From: Pardosa pseudoannulata
Taxonomy: Eukaryota > Arthropoda > Arachnida > Araneae > Lycosidae
Length of the DNA: 64,000 nucleotides
Reading direction: 5' to 3'
Assembly: GCA_032207245.1 (NCBI GenBank)
Contig: CM063501.1
Location: forward strand, 62,316,793 to 62,380,792
In this document: piece after piece, positions 25,661-37,828 of the stretch
Numbering within the stretch: position 1 is the first letter of the stretch
Layout of the letters: each line of letters opens with the position of its first letter
The notes under the pieces: generated by a model
Databases searched by the model: none
What the model saw: only the letters and a program-made list of their open reading frames with translations
Told to the model about the DNA's origin: nothing
Translations under genes and position numbers: made by a program

Positions 25661-26699
25661 TAAGAGATAGCAGTAGAAAAATCTCGAATTTCTTAAAACA
25701 TTCAGTAACACTAAAATTAATAAAGTTTCTCTAAGGTGTTCCTCTTTTAAAATTTAAAATACAATATTAAAGTTGCAGTGTCATCATCATATCAAATATA
25801 ATCATTAATCATAAATATGTAATCTCATAATGTCTTTTCAAAGCTTATCTCTTGAGTAATTTATCTTACTACCTTGATGAAAAGATTACTATATAAGATG
25901 TATAAGAAAATTACTCGTAATAGATGGATTTTGCAAGAGACAACGATCATCTATAATTAATTTTCAAATGTAATATTTTAATGAAATTTTGGAGAGCACA
26001 TTAAAGGTCTAAAGCCATTATGTAGGCTATACCCAGTCTGACTATCAAAACATACAAAAATACTCAGCAGTTTTTAAAGTTATTCTATGCTTCTGTTATT
26101 TTATCATCTAACTAATTCAATAAATAAAGCATATCAATCTTGTATCTAGGTACGTTTCAGGCTTGTGAGCTAGAAAAACAGAAACATGTCAAAATTGAAG
26201 ATTCAATCTTTAAGGTGACATAAATCATATCAACTAATATTATTCTTTGGTTCTTTTCGAGTCGAATTCCTCAGACTGAAAAATGAAAGAACACTATCTT
26301 CTGACCTATCATAACCCGAAATTTCACGCTGAAAGGGCGAGAAGCCCCTCAAATGCTCTAATGCAATTAGCATTCCATTCTCTCCTTCCCCAAACGCCTG
26401 AGTTGCAGTAAGAATAGCTTTTGGAGAGACTAATGTTTTAAGCGACTGGTCAATTTGTCGATGGGTAAGTGAAAATATATTTAAACAATCTTTATTTACT
26501 GCGTAGTCTGTTTACCATTCATTGTATTATGTATTCTCCGACAAATTTTTGATATGTTTTGTTGGACATTACACGTATCGTAATCGGCTCTTTTAGATTT
26601 ATGATTATTTTTAGTTATTATACTAATACTAATAAAAACAAATATTCAAAATATGGAATCATTATTTTAAAGACAATATTTGTGTTATCAATTGCATAG
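25661..26699. other. intergenic DNA, nothing recognised
   Basis: No gene or repeat could be supported. Confidence 0.45.
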
Positions 26700-26804
26700 T
26701 CAAATTTTAATAATTACCTCTTTATAAGAGTTCGTATGATTAACCCTTGTTAAAAAACATCTAAAGCTCCCGTTAAACAAGCATATATGCATATAATAAT
26801 ATTT

Positions 26805-27300
26805 ATATATATATAAAGAGAGAGAGAGAGAGAAAGAAATGTAGATATACATACATAGATATAGAAGTTGTCTAGTAAAGTCCATAATTAACTTTTCTCT
26901 CCTCAAACGGAGGTCATAGACATATATATCTGATTACATAATTTTTATAAATATATATATATCTCTCTTTATATATAAATATAAAGAGAGAGAGAGAGAA
27001 ATGTAGATATACATACATAGATATACAGGTTGTCTAGTAAAGTCCATGATTAACTTTTCTCTCCTCAAACGGAGGTCATAGACATATATTTCTGATTACA
27101 TAATTTTTATAAATATATATATCTCTCTTTATATATAAATATAAAGAGAGAGAGAGAGAAATGTAGATATACATACATAGATATACAGGTTGTCTAGTAA
27201 AGTTCATGATTAACTTTTCTCTCCTCAAACGGAGGTCATAGACATATATTTCTGATTACATAATTTTTTATAAATATATATATATCTCTCTCTTTATATA
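26805..27300. repeat. tandem array, three units of about 160 bp
   Basis: The landmark 'tctagtaaag' recurs at 26871, 27033 and 27193, spacings 162 and 160. Each unit has an (AG)n run, 'atgtagatatacatacatag', 'tctcctcaaacggaggtcat' with a small hairpin ctcaaacggag, and a TA-rich end. Units are nearly identical, so the array is young. A battered fourth relative lies at 28382-28550. Confidence 0.9.
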
Positions 27301-27304
27301 TATA

Positions 27305-28355
27305 CTAGCAAGTTTGCCCGTGCTTCGCTACGGTGAACTTAATATATTACTTTTAAACAAAGATTTATTTTTCGTGAATAACTCTCTAAATTCGTCACAG
27401 TTGAGTTCGAGTCATTGGCATGTTTATATATTTCTATCATAAGCGTATTATAACATAATTCAGTTTTTATAATCGAATTTGTCTTATATTAAATTTGCTC
27501 AAACTTTTTTTATTGTAAAATATAAGCTTAACCCTAAATTGCATTACTGTATTACTACTGTACGTTGATTAGCAAAGTTAACAGATCTTGCCATATTACG
27601 TGATAGAATAGGAAGCACAGGTTTTGACAGAAACAGTGCTAATTTTGTTGGTAGTAATAAATGTTTTTCAAAATTAAGGAAATTTATGAAAACGATATAG
27701 TTTTGTATGAAACAGAAACACACATTTTTATTGACAACCATATGAATATGAAGATAACTATATAAAATGATAGGTTTTATTTGGCCATGAGAGTCACTGA
27801 AATTTGTACTTTTTGTACTTAGAATATTGTTGATATGCATTTCATTGTAACATAAAAATTAACCAAGAATTAAATTTAAAATTAGTTCTCATATAAAAAT
27901 GCTATAATTTGCGTCACATAGAAATGAAAGTGAATCACTTTATATCTCAAATTTCAGTTCAAATCGAATAGATACTAAGCAGACGATTTTAAATAATATA
28001 AAATAAGAAATGAATAAATGAAATATTTAAATGAATGACGTCATAATGATAGAAAAATATCATTTTCGCCTATTTATTATGTGATGAATTGAACATTTTA
28101 ATCTCCTGCTTTTAACCGTGTAAAACTGCGTTTAAAACAATTACTTGGGATGACGTCACATTGCTAGAAATATTGCTTTTTCCCATTGATGCGATAATTT
28201 CGTTTTCGTTTAACGGGGAAATAATGCTTGGAATAATGACATGAAATGCTTATAAATAAGGAATAATTTCGAACGTTGAAAATTTACAAAAAATAGGGAT
28301 TTAAATTAAACATTTCAAATTTTTCGGCGATTGGATGCATAGTTATATATAAAGA
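27305..28355 (-). mobile_element. Helitron-like element, minus orientation
   Basis: Read on the minus strand, the 3' end is a hairpin (ccgt...acgg, 27318-27333), then CTAG at 27305-27308, then T. The 5' end is near 28355 with 'tctttatatataac'. It shares the tatcattatgacgtcattc region (about 28020-28065) and its flanks with the element at 23420-24787. No transposase frame. The 5' boundary is less certain than the 3' one. Confidence 0.55.
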
Positions 28356-28381
28356 CAGACAGACAAAATAAAATTTTTTTA

Positions 28382-28550
28382 TAAATATTAAAAATAAAAA
28401 AGATTTACATACATAAAATTGTCTAGTAAAATATTAACTTTTCTTCCTCAAAAGGTCATAGACATATATTTCTGATTAATAATTTTTATAAAATTTATAT
28501 ATATTTTCTCTTCTTTAAAATTTAAAGGTAGAGAATTCAGATATACATAC
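28382..28550. repeat. degraded relative of the 160-bp tandem unit
   Basis: 'gtctagtaaaatattaacttttc' and 'aggtcatagacatatatttc' match the array at 26805-27300, but the copy has scattered deletions (for example the AG run is reduced). Confidence 0.7.
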
Positions 28551-29325
28551 AGTAATTCAAGCTTGTTAGCAAGTTGCAACTTTCAAAGATGGTATTAGAA
28601 CCTTATTTTACTGGAACATAAAAATTTCAAATAAGGTAAATTTCCTGTTTTGGAAATTTTAAATTTAAAAATTCAATTTTTCGAAAATTAGAAAATATAA
28701 ATATTTATACGTTTCCCCGTTTCTTATTATGCTTAGTAAAAATTAAAACCCATCCTAAAAACCATGAATCTGAAAATTTCAGTACTCTGTAACAAAATTT
28801 ATTCGATATATTTAAATTCAAATTTTAGAAAATTTAAGAAATTTTCTCCTTTTGGGGGGGATTAATCTAAAGATTAATTACAGTAATTCGAGCTTGTTAG
28901 CAAGTAGCAACGTCGCTTTTACGAGAGAAGATGGCGTATGGAACTAGAACCTTATTTTACTGGAACATAAAAATTTCAAATAAGGTAAATTTCCTGGTTT
29001 GGAAATTTAAATTTAAAAATTCTATTTTTCGAAAATTAGAGAATATAAATATTTATACGTTCCCCCGTTTCTTATTATGTTTAGTAAAAATTAACCCGTC
29101 CTAAAACCATGAATCTGAAAATTTTAGTACTCTGTAACAAAATTTATTCGATATATTTAAATTCAAATTTTGCGAAACTTTAAGAATTTTTTCTCCCTAG
29201 ATAAATTTGGGGATTAATCTAAAGATTAATTAGAGTAATTCGAGATTATTTGCAAGTAGCAACGTCGCTTTTACGAGAAAAGATGGCGTATGGAACTAGG
29301 ATCTTATTTTACTGGAAAATACAAT
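28551..29325. repeat. tandem duplication, two full and one partial unit of about 330-350 bp
   Basis: 'agtaattcgagcttgttagc'-type starts occur at 28551, 28882 and 29234, spacings 331 and 352. Units share 'accttattttactggaacat' and 'tctgtaacaaaatttattcg'. The third stops after about 90 bp at the TA microsatellite. No coding. Confidence 0.88.
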
Positions 29326-29345
29326 GTATATCCACTTTGCTATAC

Positions 29346-29381
<36 letters not shown>

Positions 29382-29528
29382 ATTATTATATATGTTATAT
29401 ATATATATTATAATATATATATATATTATTATGTATATATATATGTATTATATATGTATATATATATATGTATGTATATTATATATGTATATATATGTAT
29501 ATGTATATATATATATGTATGTATATTA

Positions 29529-29622
<94 letters not shown>
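29346..29622. repeat. long (TA)n microsatellite with interspersed GTA/TTA
   Basis: About 280 bp of alternating T and A, pure from about 29536. It yields ORFs of alternating Ile/Tyr that are artefacts. Confidence 0.97.
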
Positions 29623-29626
<4 letters not shown>

Positions 29627-30524
29627 TTATAATTATTGAACAACCCCCATTTGCTTTCACATAGTTGAATACAAATCCAAATACATCCATCCATAAAAGA
29701 CGTAATCAGAGGTCTACACCTCTAAAGCAGGGGCTTCAAACTTTTAAGGTTCACAGCACTTTAACTGTATGATCATTTGGCTGATCCGTATACCTTTCTC
29801 CCAAAGTATGTAAGTTAGATGTTAGTTGCATTATATAACTGCTGATAATCGTAATGGAAATAAAGAAAATTCTTGGATTTGAAATTTGCATAAGGTCTAA
29901 TGCATCGCATAACTCATGCCACTGGTTGACATGTCTAGTCACAGGAATATACCCTATATTGCCAATGATGACCGGTCATTTGCGATTTTAGACATTTTGT
30001 TGAATATCTAGAAAAATACACGAGGAATTATGCTGAAACCTCAGGCATGTAAACCGAAGAGTAGCGCTCTATCTTATTCAGACATCGTTTGACTAATTAC
30101 CTTGACTGCTGTGAAACAAGATTTTGTGTATGCGGCTTACATTTGCTGGTAGCAGAGGCTTTAGAACAACATATTTGTAGATGCTCATTTAAAACCACAG
30201 AAAAAAATATAGAGAGTTTGTGGGATACAGTCGATTCTAAATACACTATATTGTCAAGGTGACCACCCACTTACGATTTTAGACATTTTATTGAATATCA
30301 TTTATTTTCAGGCATGTAAGGAGGGCATCATATATTTCAGCTAAGAATTTTTCCCGAAACCCCATAGGGGACCGTCAACAAATTGAAGAAAAACGAATAT
30401 GTTTTGGATAACCCTGTAAAAAGTAATGTATGAAAAGCGTTGAAACTTTAGCACATGATTAGGATGCTTCTTGTAATAATCTGTGTTCATTGTTATGAAG
30501 ACAGCACGTATACTCGTGGAGTTT
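29623..30524. other. intergenic DNA, nothing recognised
   Basis: Two similar phrases recur (29960-30005 and 30255-30300: 'tttgcgattttagacatttt' and 'ttacgattttagacatttta'), hinting at an old 295-bp-spaced duplication. No gene. Confidence 0.4.
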
Positions 30525-30693
30525 TTGGTTTGGTGGTTTGGAGTGCTACGGTCTACTTTTTGCAACACGAGGGCTAATGAGACCGGGACCTACAGTCTAA
30601 AGCCGATTCCGAACGGCTACGAACATCCATGCCACTGTGGGATTCGAACCCACGAACTTCGGTACCGAAGGCCAGCACCCTAACCAATCGGCT
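30525..30693 (-). repeat. tRNA-derived SINE, chimeric 5' end
   Basis: Near-complete minus-strand copy (tail 'tttggagtgctacggtctac', head 'gggattcgaaccc'). The usual head terminus 'catcgttcggc' is replaced by the module at 30691-30757. Confidence 0.85.
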
Positions 30694-30757
30694 AGGCGAG
30701 CAGGTACAGAAACGAGGCTTGCAAACTTCAGAAAGTGCAGCCAAGGACGCGTGAGGC
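30691..30757. repeat. 65-bp module, copy 1
   Basis: 'ctaggcgagcaggtacag' to 'gaggc'; it matches 32091-32154 at most positions, including 'agaaagtgcagcc'. Identity unknown. In this copy it is fused to the SINE head. Confidence 0.75.
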
Positions 30758-31247
30758 ATTGACATTTTGCTTATAACTTGCAGAGTTCTCAATATCAATA
30801 ATGTTATTTTCAGTACGCATGTCAAACAACATTGCACACAATACCCTGCAATCGAAATTAAAAATAATAAATATTGGTGAAAGATGAGCAGGTTCACTAA
30901 ATAATGTTTCACTGCGCATGCGCGAACGCAATCAAAATATATTGTGCCATAATATATTGACTAAATGTATAGAGCAACTTTTGTGAAAGTCCCCAAAACA
31001 TAGCTTGAAAATTCTGATAGTGATCGTAGATAGAATAAACTCGAAATCCGTTGTTCCCGAAGAGAAACAGAAAGATGAGGGGCTTTATCCAAAATTTCAT
31101 ATGTTATTAAAAATTCCAGTGGCGAATAAATGGGTAAATATGTAATATTTCTTTCTTTGCATGATATTTTAAAGTTGAGACTGTCATAAAAGCGAGTGTT
31201 TGTCTGGCTACATAAGAAACGTTGATGTTAGCTGTTAGCAATATAAG

Positions 31248-31406
31248 GCAATTTGTCGCAACGTCACGCACTACTATAATGCCCTTCCCATTCATTTTCA
31301 TGTTAACAACAGCCAATAGACAAACAATAAACTGCCCTCCCGTTTGAAACTAAAGCCAGAATTGTCATAATTTGAGAATTTGCCCTACTGCGTGAAATCG
31401 CCTTAT
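31248..31406 (-). repeat. dispersed repeat X, copy 2
   Basis: Minus-strand copy running from 'ataaggcgatttc' to 'gcgacaaattgcc'. It encodes MTILALVSNGRAVYCLSIGC in the same frame as the other copies, followed by a stop near the codon after the second Cys. Confidence 0.75.
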
Positions 31407-31639
31407 ACTGTATGTATATTTTGTATTTATAAAAAATACTATATATGGAAACAGCCCCTGGATAGCCACTTGCATCAAGCAATGAACGGATGTCTACCAC
31501 CAGCTCTGTTAATGCTATTTTCAGAAGATAAAGCAGGGATGAATTGGAAAGTTTAGTTCTGTACTGATTCTTATTGAATTTCTTTGATAAAAAAACTACA
31601 AACCTGTAATACTAGACTCAAGACTCGAGTTGGTTTTAC

Positions 31640-32050
31640 ATGCCCCCTGGATTTTTTTGGCGGCCGAAAACGGACACCCCGATGGAGGGCTGGCAAGGTT
31701 CAACAGGAGGTGGGCGACGGATGCCACCCCCGCGCCCGCCAGCTGCAGAAAATGACATTTTTTCCCGTGGAGGCGAAAACTTGACCGATGGGGGGGATTC
31801 CCCCCGGCCCTCACGAAAAGGAGTGAAAAGGTTGCCCGGTCCGAGCGACGGGGAACGGACTTTCTTCGGAAAGAAGTTGAGACCGAGAGAGGTGTTTGTC
31901 CGCTCGGCACAGTTTATTTTTTGTCCTCGGTCTTATTTGAGCCCTGTTCGAGTATGAACGGAAGTGTATTTATGTTTTATTTTTAAATCTTCTTAATAAT
32001 AAATGGTTAATCAAGAGTTTTGTCGCTGCTGTGATTAATTGTCGGCCACA
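31640..32050 (+). other. GC-rich island, possible solo LTR
   Basis: 31640-31930 is strongly G+C-rich (runs of G and C, CpG present) inside AT-rich DNA. After it come AT-rich DNA with an AATAATAAA polyadenylation-like signal (about 31996-32003), then 'gtcggccaca' at 32041-32050. A TG start at 31640, a central poly(A) signal and a CA end would suit a long terminal repeat, but no target duplication or primer-binding site was confirmed. The open frame 31640-31957 (105 codons, Pro/Gly/Arg-rich) overlaps another on the minus strand; neither is convincing as a protein. Confidence 0.4.
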
Positions 32051-32090
32051 TAGGCTTTAAACGAACCCAAGATACCTGCCCCAGTAAAAA

Positions 32091-32154
32091 TAGGCGGGCA
32101 GGTATAGAACGAGGCGTGCGGACTTAAGAAAGTGCAGCCGGGGACGTGCGAGGC
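32091..32154. repeat. 65-bp module, copy 2
   Basis: 'taggcgggcaggtatagaac' to 'cgaggc'; relative of 30691-30757 in the same orientation but with different neighbours. Confidence 0.75.
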
Positions 32155-32499
32155 GTTTTACAAAACCTATGAATGAAAAATTTTACAATAACTTTCATAG
32201 GCTTCAAAATTGGCCAATATTTATATATTTACCTAATAATAATATTTGCTTAATATTCTAATATTTTAATATTTACTATTGTAGAAAATGTGGAGTTAGA
32301 TGTTTTTCTCCTTTTAAGCAAGCACTGTTAGGTATTATTCTTCATCTATTCAAATTTATAAAAAGTATTAGAATTATTTCAGGGGATTAAATTTTCAAAA
32401 AAGATAAAATATTGTTTAAAAATTCGATTTCAAATGCTATAAATTATAAATGAAATAAACAACAAGTAGGTAGAGTTTCATCGTAAGTTCATGATGTAT

Positions 32500-32789
32500 T
32501 TAACACTAGATTGCCCGAGATTTCTTGTATACCTATATTGCCCAAAAACAGTCAAAATGACTGCATTGTGAAAAAATAACAAATATGTAAAGAAATTTGT
32601 TTAAAAATTAATTTTTAATATTATATAATAAAGGAGGGCGGAAGTAACTACAATTATTCATAAACCCATTTATATGTTATAGAAAAAGTCACCAAATTCT
32701 AAGAAATTGTGTCATTATATTTCATAATTGTTTTTCTAATTGAAATTAAAAAACAGTCAAAATGACTGCCTTGGGCAATCTAGTGTTAA
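32500..32789. mobile_element. TTAA-flanked MITE, family B (piggyBac-type)
   Basis: TTAA at 32500-32503 and 32786-32789. Perfect 13-bp terminal inverted repeats CACTAGATTGCCC / GGGCAATCTAGTG. Near each end sits the same short palindrome CAGTCAAAATGACTG (about 32552 and 32753), in direct orientation. 290 bp, non-coding. Confidence 0.88.
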
Positions 32790-32863
32790 TAATAATTTGG
32801 AATTAATATGTGCAATAGTTTTTTTATTTACAGTGTGCGAAAGTTGAAGAAACACAATTTGCG

Positions 32864-33042
32864 TTTGGTTTGGTTTGGAGCGCTACGGTCTACTTTTTGC
32901 AACACGAGGGCTAATGAGACCGGGACCTACTGCTTAAAGCCGATTCCGAACGGCTACGAACATCCATGCCACTGTGGGATTCGAACCCACGAACTCCGGT
33001 TCCGAAAGGCCAGCACCCTAACCATTCGGCCATCGTTCGGCA
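32864..33042 (-). mobile_element. tRNA-derived SINE with imperfect target duplication
   Basis: Full-length minus-strand copy. Flanks aaacacaatttgc (32850-32862) and aaacacaacatgc (33043-33055) differ at two of 13 positions, consistent with an older target duplication. Confidence 0.85.
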
Positions 33043-33055
33043 AAACACAACATGC

Positions 33056-35100
33056 AGCAAAATGCATTTGAAATTTTCATAATTTCTTCAAAAACTGATA
33101 TTAATAAGATTGCATAGTTTTACGTGTTTTAATTCGAATATTTCAGTGGGGTTTGTTTTAAACTATTCACAAGTGTCCAGATATTTTAAAAATGTAAAAA
33201 AAAATGTTTAAAAAATCATATTTTCTATGGTTTTAAGGTGACGTGTCCCTTTAAAAGAGACCATGGTTTTAAAAAAAATGTAATTCAGATGGTTTGGGAA
33301 AGAAAATAGTTTCATTCGTGGTTATTAATGTTGAAGTAATCCTCATTTGAGTAATACGAAACTAATGATCATATCTGATTTTAGCTGTGCTTATAAACAA
33401 TAATTTAAAGTTGTAGAAGGACGAGACTCTTATTTCAAAAGGCGTAGAGAATTAATTTAGTCTATTTTTTAGGAACCATTTTTATTTCCTTTCGAAGTTC
33501 CACAACACAGAACACAAAACAACAAAGAGCACAAAACACACTCTCATAGACCACTGACACTATATTAGAACACACACTCGATGGCTTTCTAGCGCCACCT
33601 ATCGTAAAAAAAGGAGAGGGGCATAATTGTACCCGCTACACAGTGTTTTATTGGTAATTGTTTACTAATTCGGTCTTTCGATGGGTCATTCTACATATTT
33701 ATACTTCACATTTATACTGTGTTAAAAATACTACATATAAATACTAAATACTTGAGCACACTGTAATAAATACTATATATTTATACTATGTATTTATACT
33801 TCAGAAATAAAAAGTAAGGAAAAAATGAGTATAGAAATAGCTTTTTTTCGAACATTTGCCCCAAATTTCCATGGTGACGGTTACTATAACTTTCTCTGAA
33901 AATGGAACAATAGAATGCGTTTCCTTCATTTATCACGCGATCTGCGCTATCTGTCGCATCTTTCTAATTTTATCGAAACAACTATTATGTAAGAGATAGT
34001 CTCTATTGAAAGTAATTCTTATCATTGTAAAAAATTAGTAAACCGTCAATATTTAATGGGATATTTTAAGCTGAAAAGGCATAATTACAACAGCCTCTTT
34101 TTATTCAATATAAAAATAAATAGTTCTGCACGATTTAAGATTAATTTCTTTCTATATCATTAATAAGGGTCTAATAAAAATTGTTTAGCTTTGTTTTTGA
34201 AGAATAAATTTTTTCTAAATATCTTAAAACATGCACACAAAGGGAATAAAAAAAACAGAAATCCACTTACCGGAAAAATAACTTTAGAAATTTGTAAATT
34301 AGATACTAATTTTTATATCAAATAAAAGCTAATTATTATTTTTATTTTCTGAACTTTAATTATAACAAGACGATTAATATACATTATAACATGATAAAGG
34401 CTAATTTTCCTTTCGATTTCATAAGTTTTCCATTTTATTTTTAATTTAAAATATCAGATACCTTTAAAGATTTAGTTTTAAAAATAAAACAGATTAAAAC
34501 AGGGTTAAAGATTAAAATGAGAAAATTTTAACGCATAACATTTAAGGGAGATAATCATACTTTTATCTTACTATATTTTACTTCAATTTAATTTTAAAAT
34601 TTAGTTTCTAATATACATATTTCTAAAATTTTCTTGCGGGTAGGGAAATTCCGATTTTTCATTTGCTGTGTATTTTTATGTTATTTAAAAAAATATATAT
34701 TACTTGAAATAACAAAATTAAATAGTCTTCATAAGGCTAGAATGTTATTAAAGATCTTGTAAACATTTTATTTCGAAAGAAACAAAATTTTTATTTTATG
34801 ATGAATCGAAAAAAGGCTGTTATGCTGAAACTTTTACGTTTCGAAAAGTATTATTTCCACTTAAAGTACATTTTAAACTAAGGAACTGTTGTTATTTTTG
34901 GTAGATCTTGTACCGGTTTTTGGGTCACATCTCCCGTAATTTGAAATTTTTGCTAGAATCTTGATATCATACACTAAGGCACAGTCAGAATTCGAGGCAC
35001 TTCGGGTTGAGATTGTCCAGAATCGAACTTTCCGATAATTATTCCTTTCAGAATATGTCCTGTTGTCGCCTTTTTGCCATCATTTGCCTTTTCTGGTCGC
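33056..35100. other. intergenic DNA, nothing recognised
   Basis: Includes repeated 'tatttatact' phrases (33695-33800) but no bounded element or gene. Confidence 0.45.
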
Positions 35101-35327
35101 TTAACCCTTAATTTGGCTAAGTCTGGCCGATGGACCGGACATGTATATTTATAACTACTATATAACATAATTGTCAGTGTTCGCCACAGCGGACATTAAT
35201 TATCTCAAAAATGGAAAATGATACATTTTTTGTTTATTTTACAGAGATCCTAATGTCTATACAGACATGGAAAAATAACAGAAATCAAAAAATATTTGAA
35301 AAAACATCTTCTCAGATTAAGGGTTAA
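35101..35327. mobile_element. TTAA-flanked MITE, family C (piggyBac-type)
   Basis: TTAA at 35101-35104 and 35324-35327. Ends CCCTTAATTTGG and CAGATTAAGGG are inverted repeats. Inside are three short hairpins, each finishing in 'gacat': gtctggccgatggaccggac (35121-35140), gttcgccacagcggac (about 35179-35194) and atgtctatacagacat (about 35253-35268). 227 bp, non-coding. Confidence 0.75.
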
Positions 35328-35784
35328 CTCAGCGTTTATCTCAGCATTTCGTTAGAATCTGACTTCTTTCCCTATACCGTTTTATAATCATTATTATATG
35401 TGCATATGTTTTGTATTTGCAAAATGTTTCATTTTCAAGTAATGCGATTCTCCACAGGTAGTTTTCCGCAACTTGACCAATATTTACTCACATTCTTCTA
35501 CATTTTACTAATTATTCTTAACATTTGGATATCAGTGCATTCTCAACGATCGCGTGAACTCAGAGTCATTAGAAAGGACAACGTTTTAAATTTCACAAAA
35601 GAAGCCAAACTGAGGATGAGTCAATTTTTCCTTATAGATCTGAATTACAGAACAGTTTCAAGGCAGTGCAATTTTGAGAAAGAATGATGCTATGGTTAAT
35701 ATTAGTATTAGGTATTATTAGAAAACTATACAAATGTAGTTACTATCTGAAAAAAATAATTTTTTTTACACTTAACATTATTAG

Positions 35785-35963
35785 GTTTGGTTTGGTTTGG
35801 AGTGCTACGGTCTACTTTTTGCAACACGAGGGCTAATGAGACCGGGACCTACAGCTTAAAGCCGATTCCGAACGGCTACGAACATTCATGCCACTGTGGG
35901 ATTCGAACCCACGAACTCCGGTACCGATGGCCAGCACCCTAACCAATCGGCCATCGTTCGGCC
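35785..35963 (-). mobile_element. tRNA-derived SINE with 13-bp target duplication
   Basis: Full-length minus-strand copy. Flanks ttaacattattag (35772-35784) and ttaacaatattag (35964-35976) differ at one position. Confidence 0.88.
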
Positions 35964-36237
35964 TTAACAATATTAGCATTTTACTAAACAATCTGTTGAT
36001 TTGTTACCCTTTTTAATATGGAAGCACCGTATAGGTAGGGAAACATTGCTCCCTATGAGGGGCAACACATAAATACATACAAGCCTTACTCATGAACCGA
36101 ACACAAACCCATAAGTTGGGCGCGAAATACGCAAACCACTATACAAACTGAGCGGAATATCTTAAAAAATTCTATCCTAAAAATTTCACACGTCTTGATT
36201 TAGCCCAAGGCTTAATAAAACCCAAATCATGTAAAAT

Positions 36238-36410
36238 CGTGGACGAATGGTAGAGTTCCGCTCTTCGGTGCTGAAGCTCGCGGATTCGAATCCCGCTGAT
36301 AATATGGACGTTCGTAGCCGTTCGGAATCGGCTTTAAGCAGTAGGATCCGATCTCAATAGCCCTCATGTAGCAAAACAGTAGACCGTAGCGCTCCAAACC
36401 AAATCAAACT
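36238..36410 (+). repeat. tRNA-derived SINE, diverged copy
   Basis: Box B 'gattcgaatcccg', then 'cggaatcggctttaagcagt' and tail 'gtagaccgtagcgctccaaa' in the usual order. Confidence 0.8.
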
Positions 36411-37051
36411 ATATAAAGTCATGTACAATTCTTGAAAGGTTAACTTTTGAATATGATTCTTAACAATTATTTTTTAACCTGTCTATTAAGAAATACCTTA
36501 AGATTTATTGAAATATAACATGAATTTATTGAGTCAGTTGTACAGTTAAAGCACAAACAAATGTTATCAAAACAAGTGAATGTTTTTTCCTTTCGCTCTC
36601 TGCTTCGTGATCTAAAAATATCCCGATTTAATTTTTTACGATTGTTCTAAGCCGCATTAAGTGGATTGCTTCTATTTCTATTTCACCGTCCAACGACTCA
36701 GAATGAATCTTCGATTACTAAGAAATACATTTCACGAGAAACAAATTCAGTTGTTCTTTATAAGAACTATTTTCATAAGAAAAGAAAAATGAAAACTATT
36801 CCTAGAAAAGCGGTTAGGTTTTGTACAAAATCTAAAGTAAAAAGCTTTACATGAGGTGATTTGAACTTCATATCGATTGCCAGAAGAAACTTTCACATTG
36901 GTAAAGAATTTATCTGCCGTACAAATTTGAAAATCGTTGATCCAGACACAGAATAATCAGCAAATGTTTTTGGAAATTATTTATAATGATTTCAATTTCT
37001 ACAATAAAATTAACTCAAAAACAATTAGATATAGTATGCTGCAATTTTGTA
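36411..37051. other. intergenic DNA, nothing recognised
   Basis: No supportable feature. Confidence 0.45.
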
Positions 37052-37309
37052 TTAACCCTTTAACTGTCAAGTTATTTTGATGATTTGGGTACACAAATTG
37101 TCAATTTTTTTTATTGCAAAACTCAAATGTTTACTACAAAATAAATTATACTTAGTAGTTAATTTATATTTTGAAGTACATGATATATATTCGGGTATAA
37201 TAATACGATGCATTAATAAAAAATTACCCCGAGTAATACTCGGGCGTGACATTTTCGAATACCAGTGCTGTGCCCGAGATTATCTCGGGCATGACAGTTA
37301 AAAAGTTAA
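37052..37309. mobile_element. TTAA-flanked MITE, family D (piggyBac-type)
   Basis: TTAA at 37052-37055 and 37306-37309. Ends CCCTTTAACTGTCA and TGACAGTTAAAAAG are inverted repeats. Near the right end are two palindromes in direct orientation, cccgagtaatactcggg (about 37227-37243) and gcccgagattatctcgggc (37272-37290), each followed by g(c)gtgac or atgac. 258 bp, non-coding. Confidence 0.8.
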
Positions 37310-37828
37310 GGAATGTTGTATATATGCACTCTGTATAAGAAAACATTTTAATATAACATATATTAATGCTGCTAGTAATGACTCAAATGATTTGCCGTAG
37401 AAAGTTTGGGATTTTCTGATTGGCTCTCTTACTACCGGCAGTCTCAGACTTTATTAAAACCACTGATTACTGCACGAGTCTTCAACTTGAATTGATGTCC
37501 CTGGCCGCAAAAAAATCGGGTTTTTCTATCCCTAACTCTCTTCTCTCTAGGTTTTGTGTCATGAACTCACAATTTTACCATTATCTTTCCTTTTTTTATC
37601 TAGTTGTATAATTTTCTCGTTCAATGCTATTCATGCTCACTGAAACAAACTCACAAATGACAAGCTTGGTCCATGGATTCTTGTTGATTCATCTGCTGAA
37701 AGTACTGAAGGACTGTTGTAATATCTTGTTGCTCACTTCTATTTTTTATTGCAATCTGCATTCTATATAACGGAAAATTTTAACTTGTATTTATGATACC
37801 GATTGCCGCCTGTAACAGTGAGTTACAC

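Noticed and set aside
26805..27300. CRISPR-like array
   Set aside because: Units are contiguous 160-bp repeats with no unique spacers, in a eukaryotic context.
29250..29664. Open frames of 129, 90 and 65 codons
   Set aside because: They translate the TA microsatellite into alternating Ile/Tyr and have no coding character.
30483..30912. Open frames of 66 and 112 codons
   Set aside because: They run through the SINE and its flank; the peptide recurs wherever the SINE occurs.
31596..31957. Overlapping 104- and 105-codon frames in the GC-rich island
   Set aside because: Both strands are open because of the base composition; neither peptide resembles a protein family.
32808..33071. Open frame of 87 codons
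   Set aside because: SINE-derived, as for the frame at 30483.
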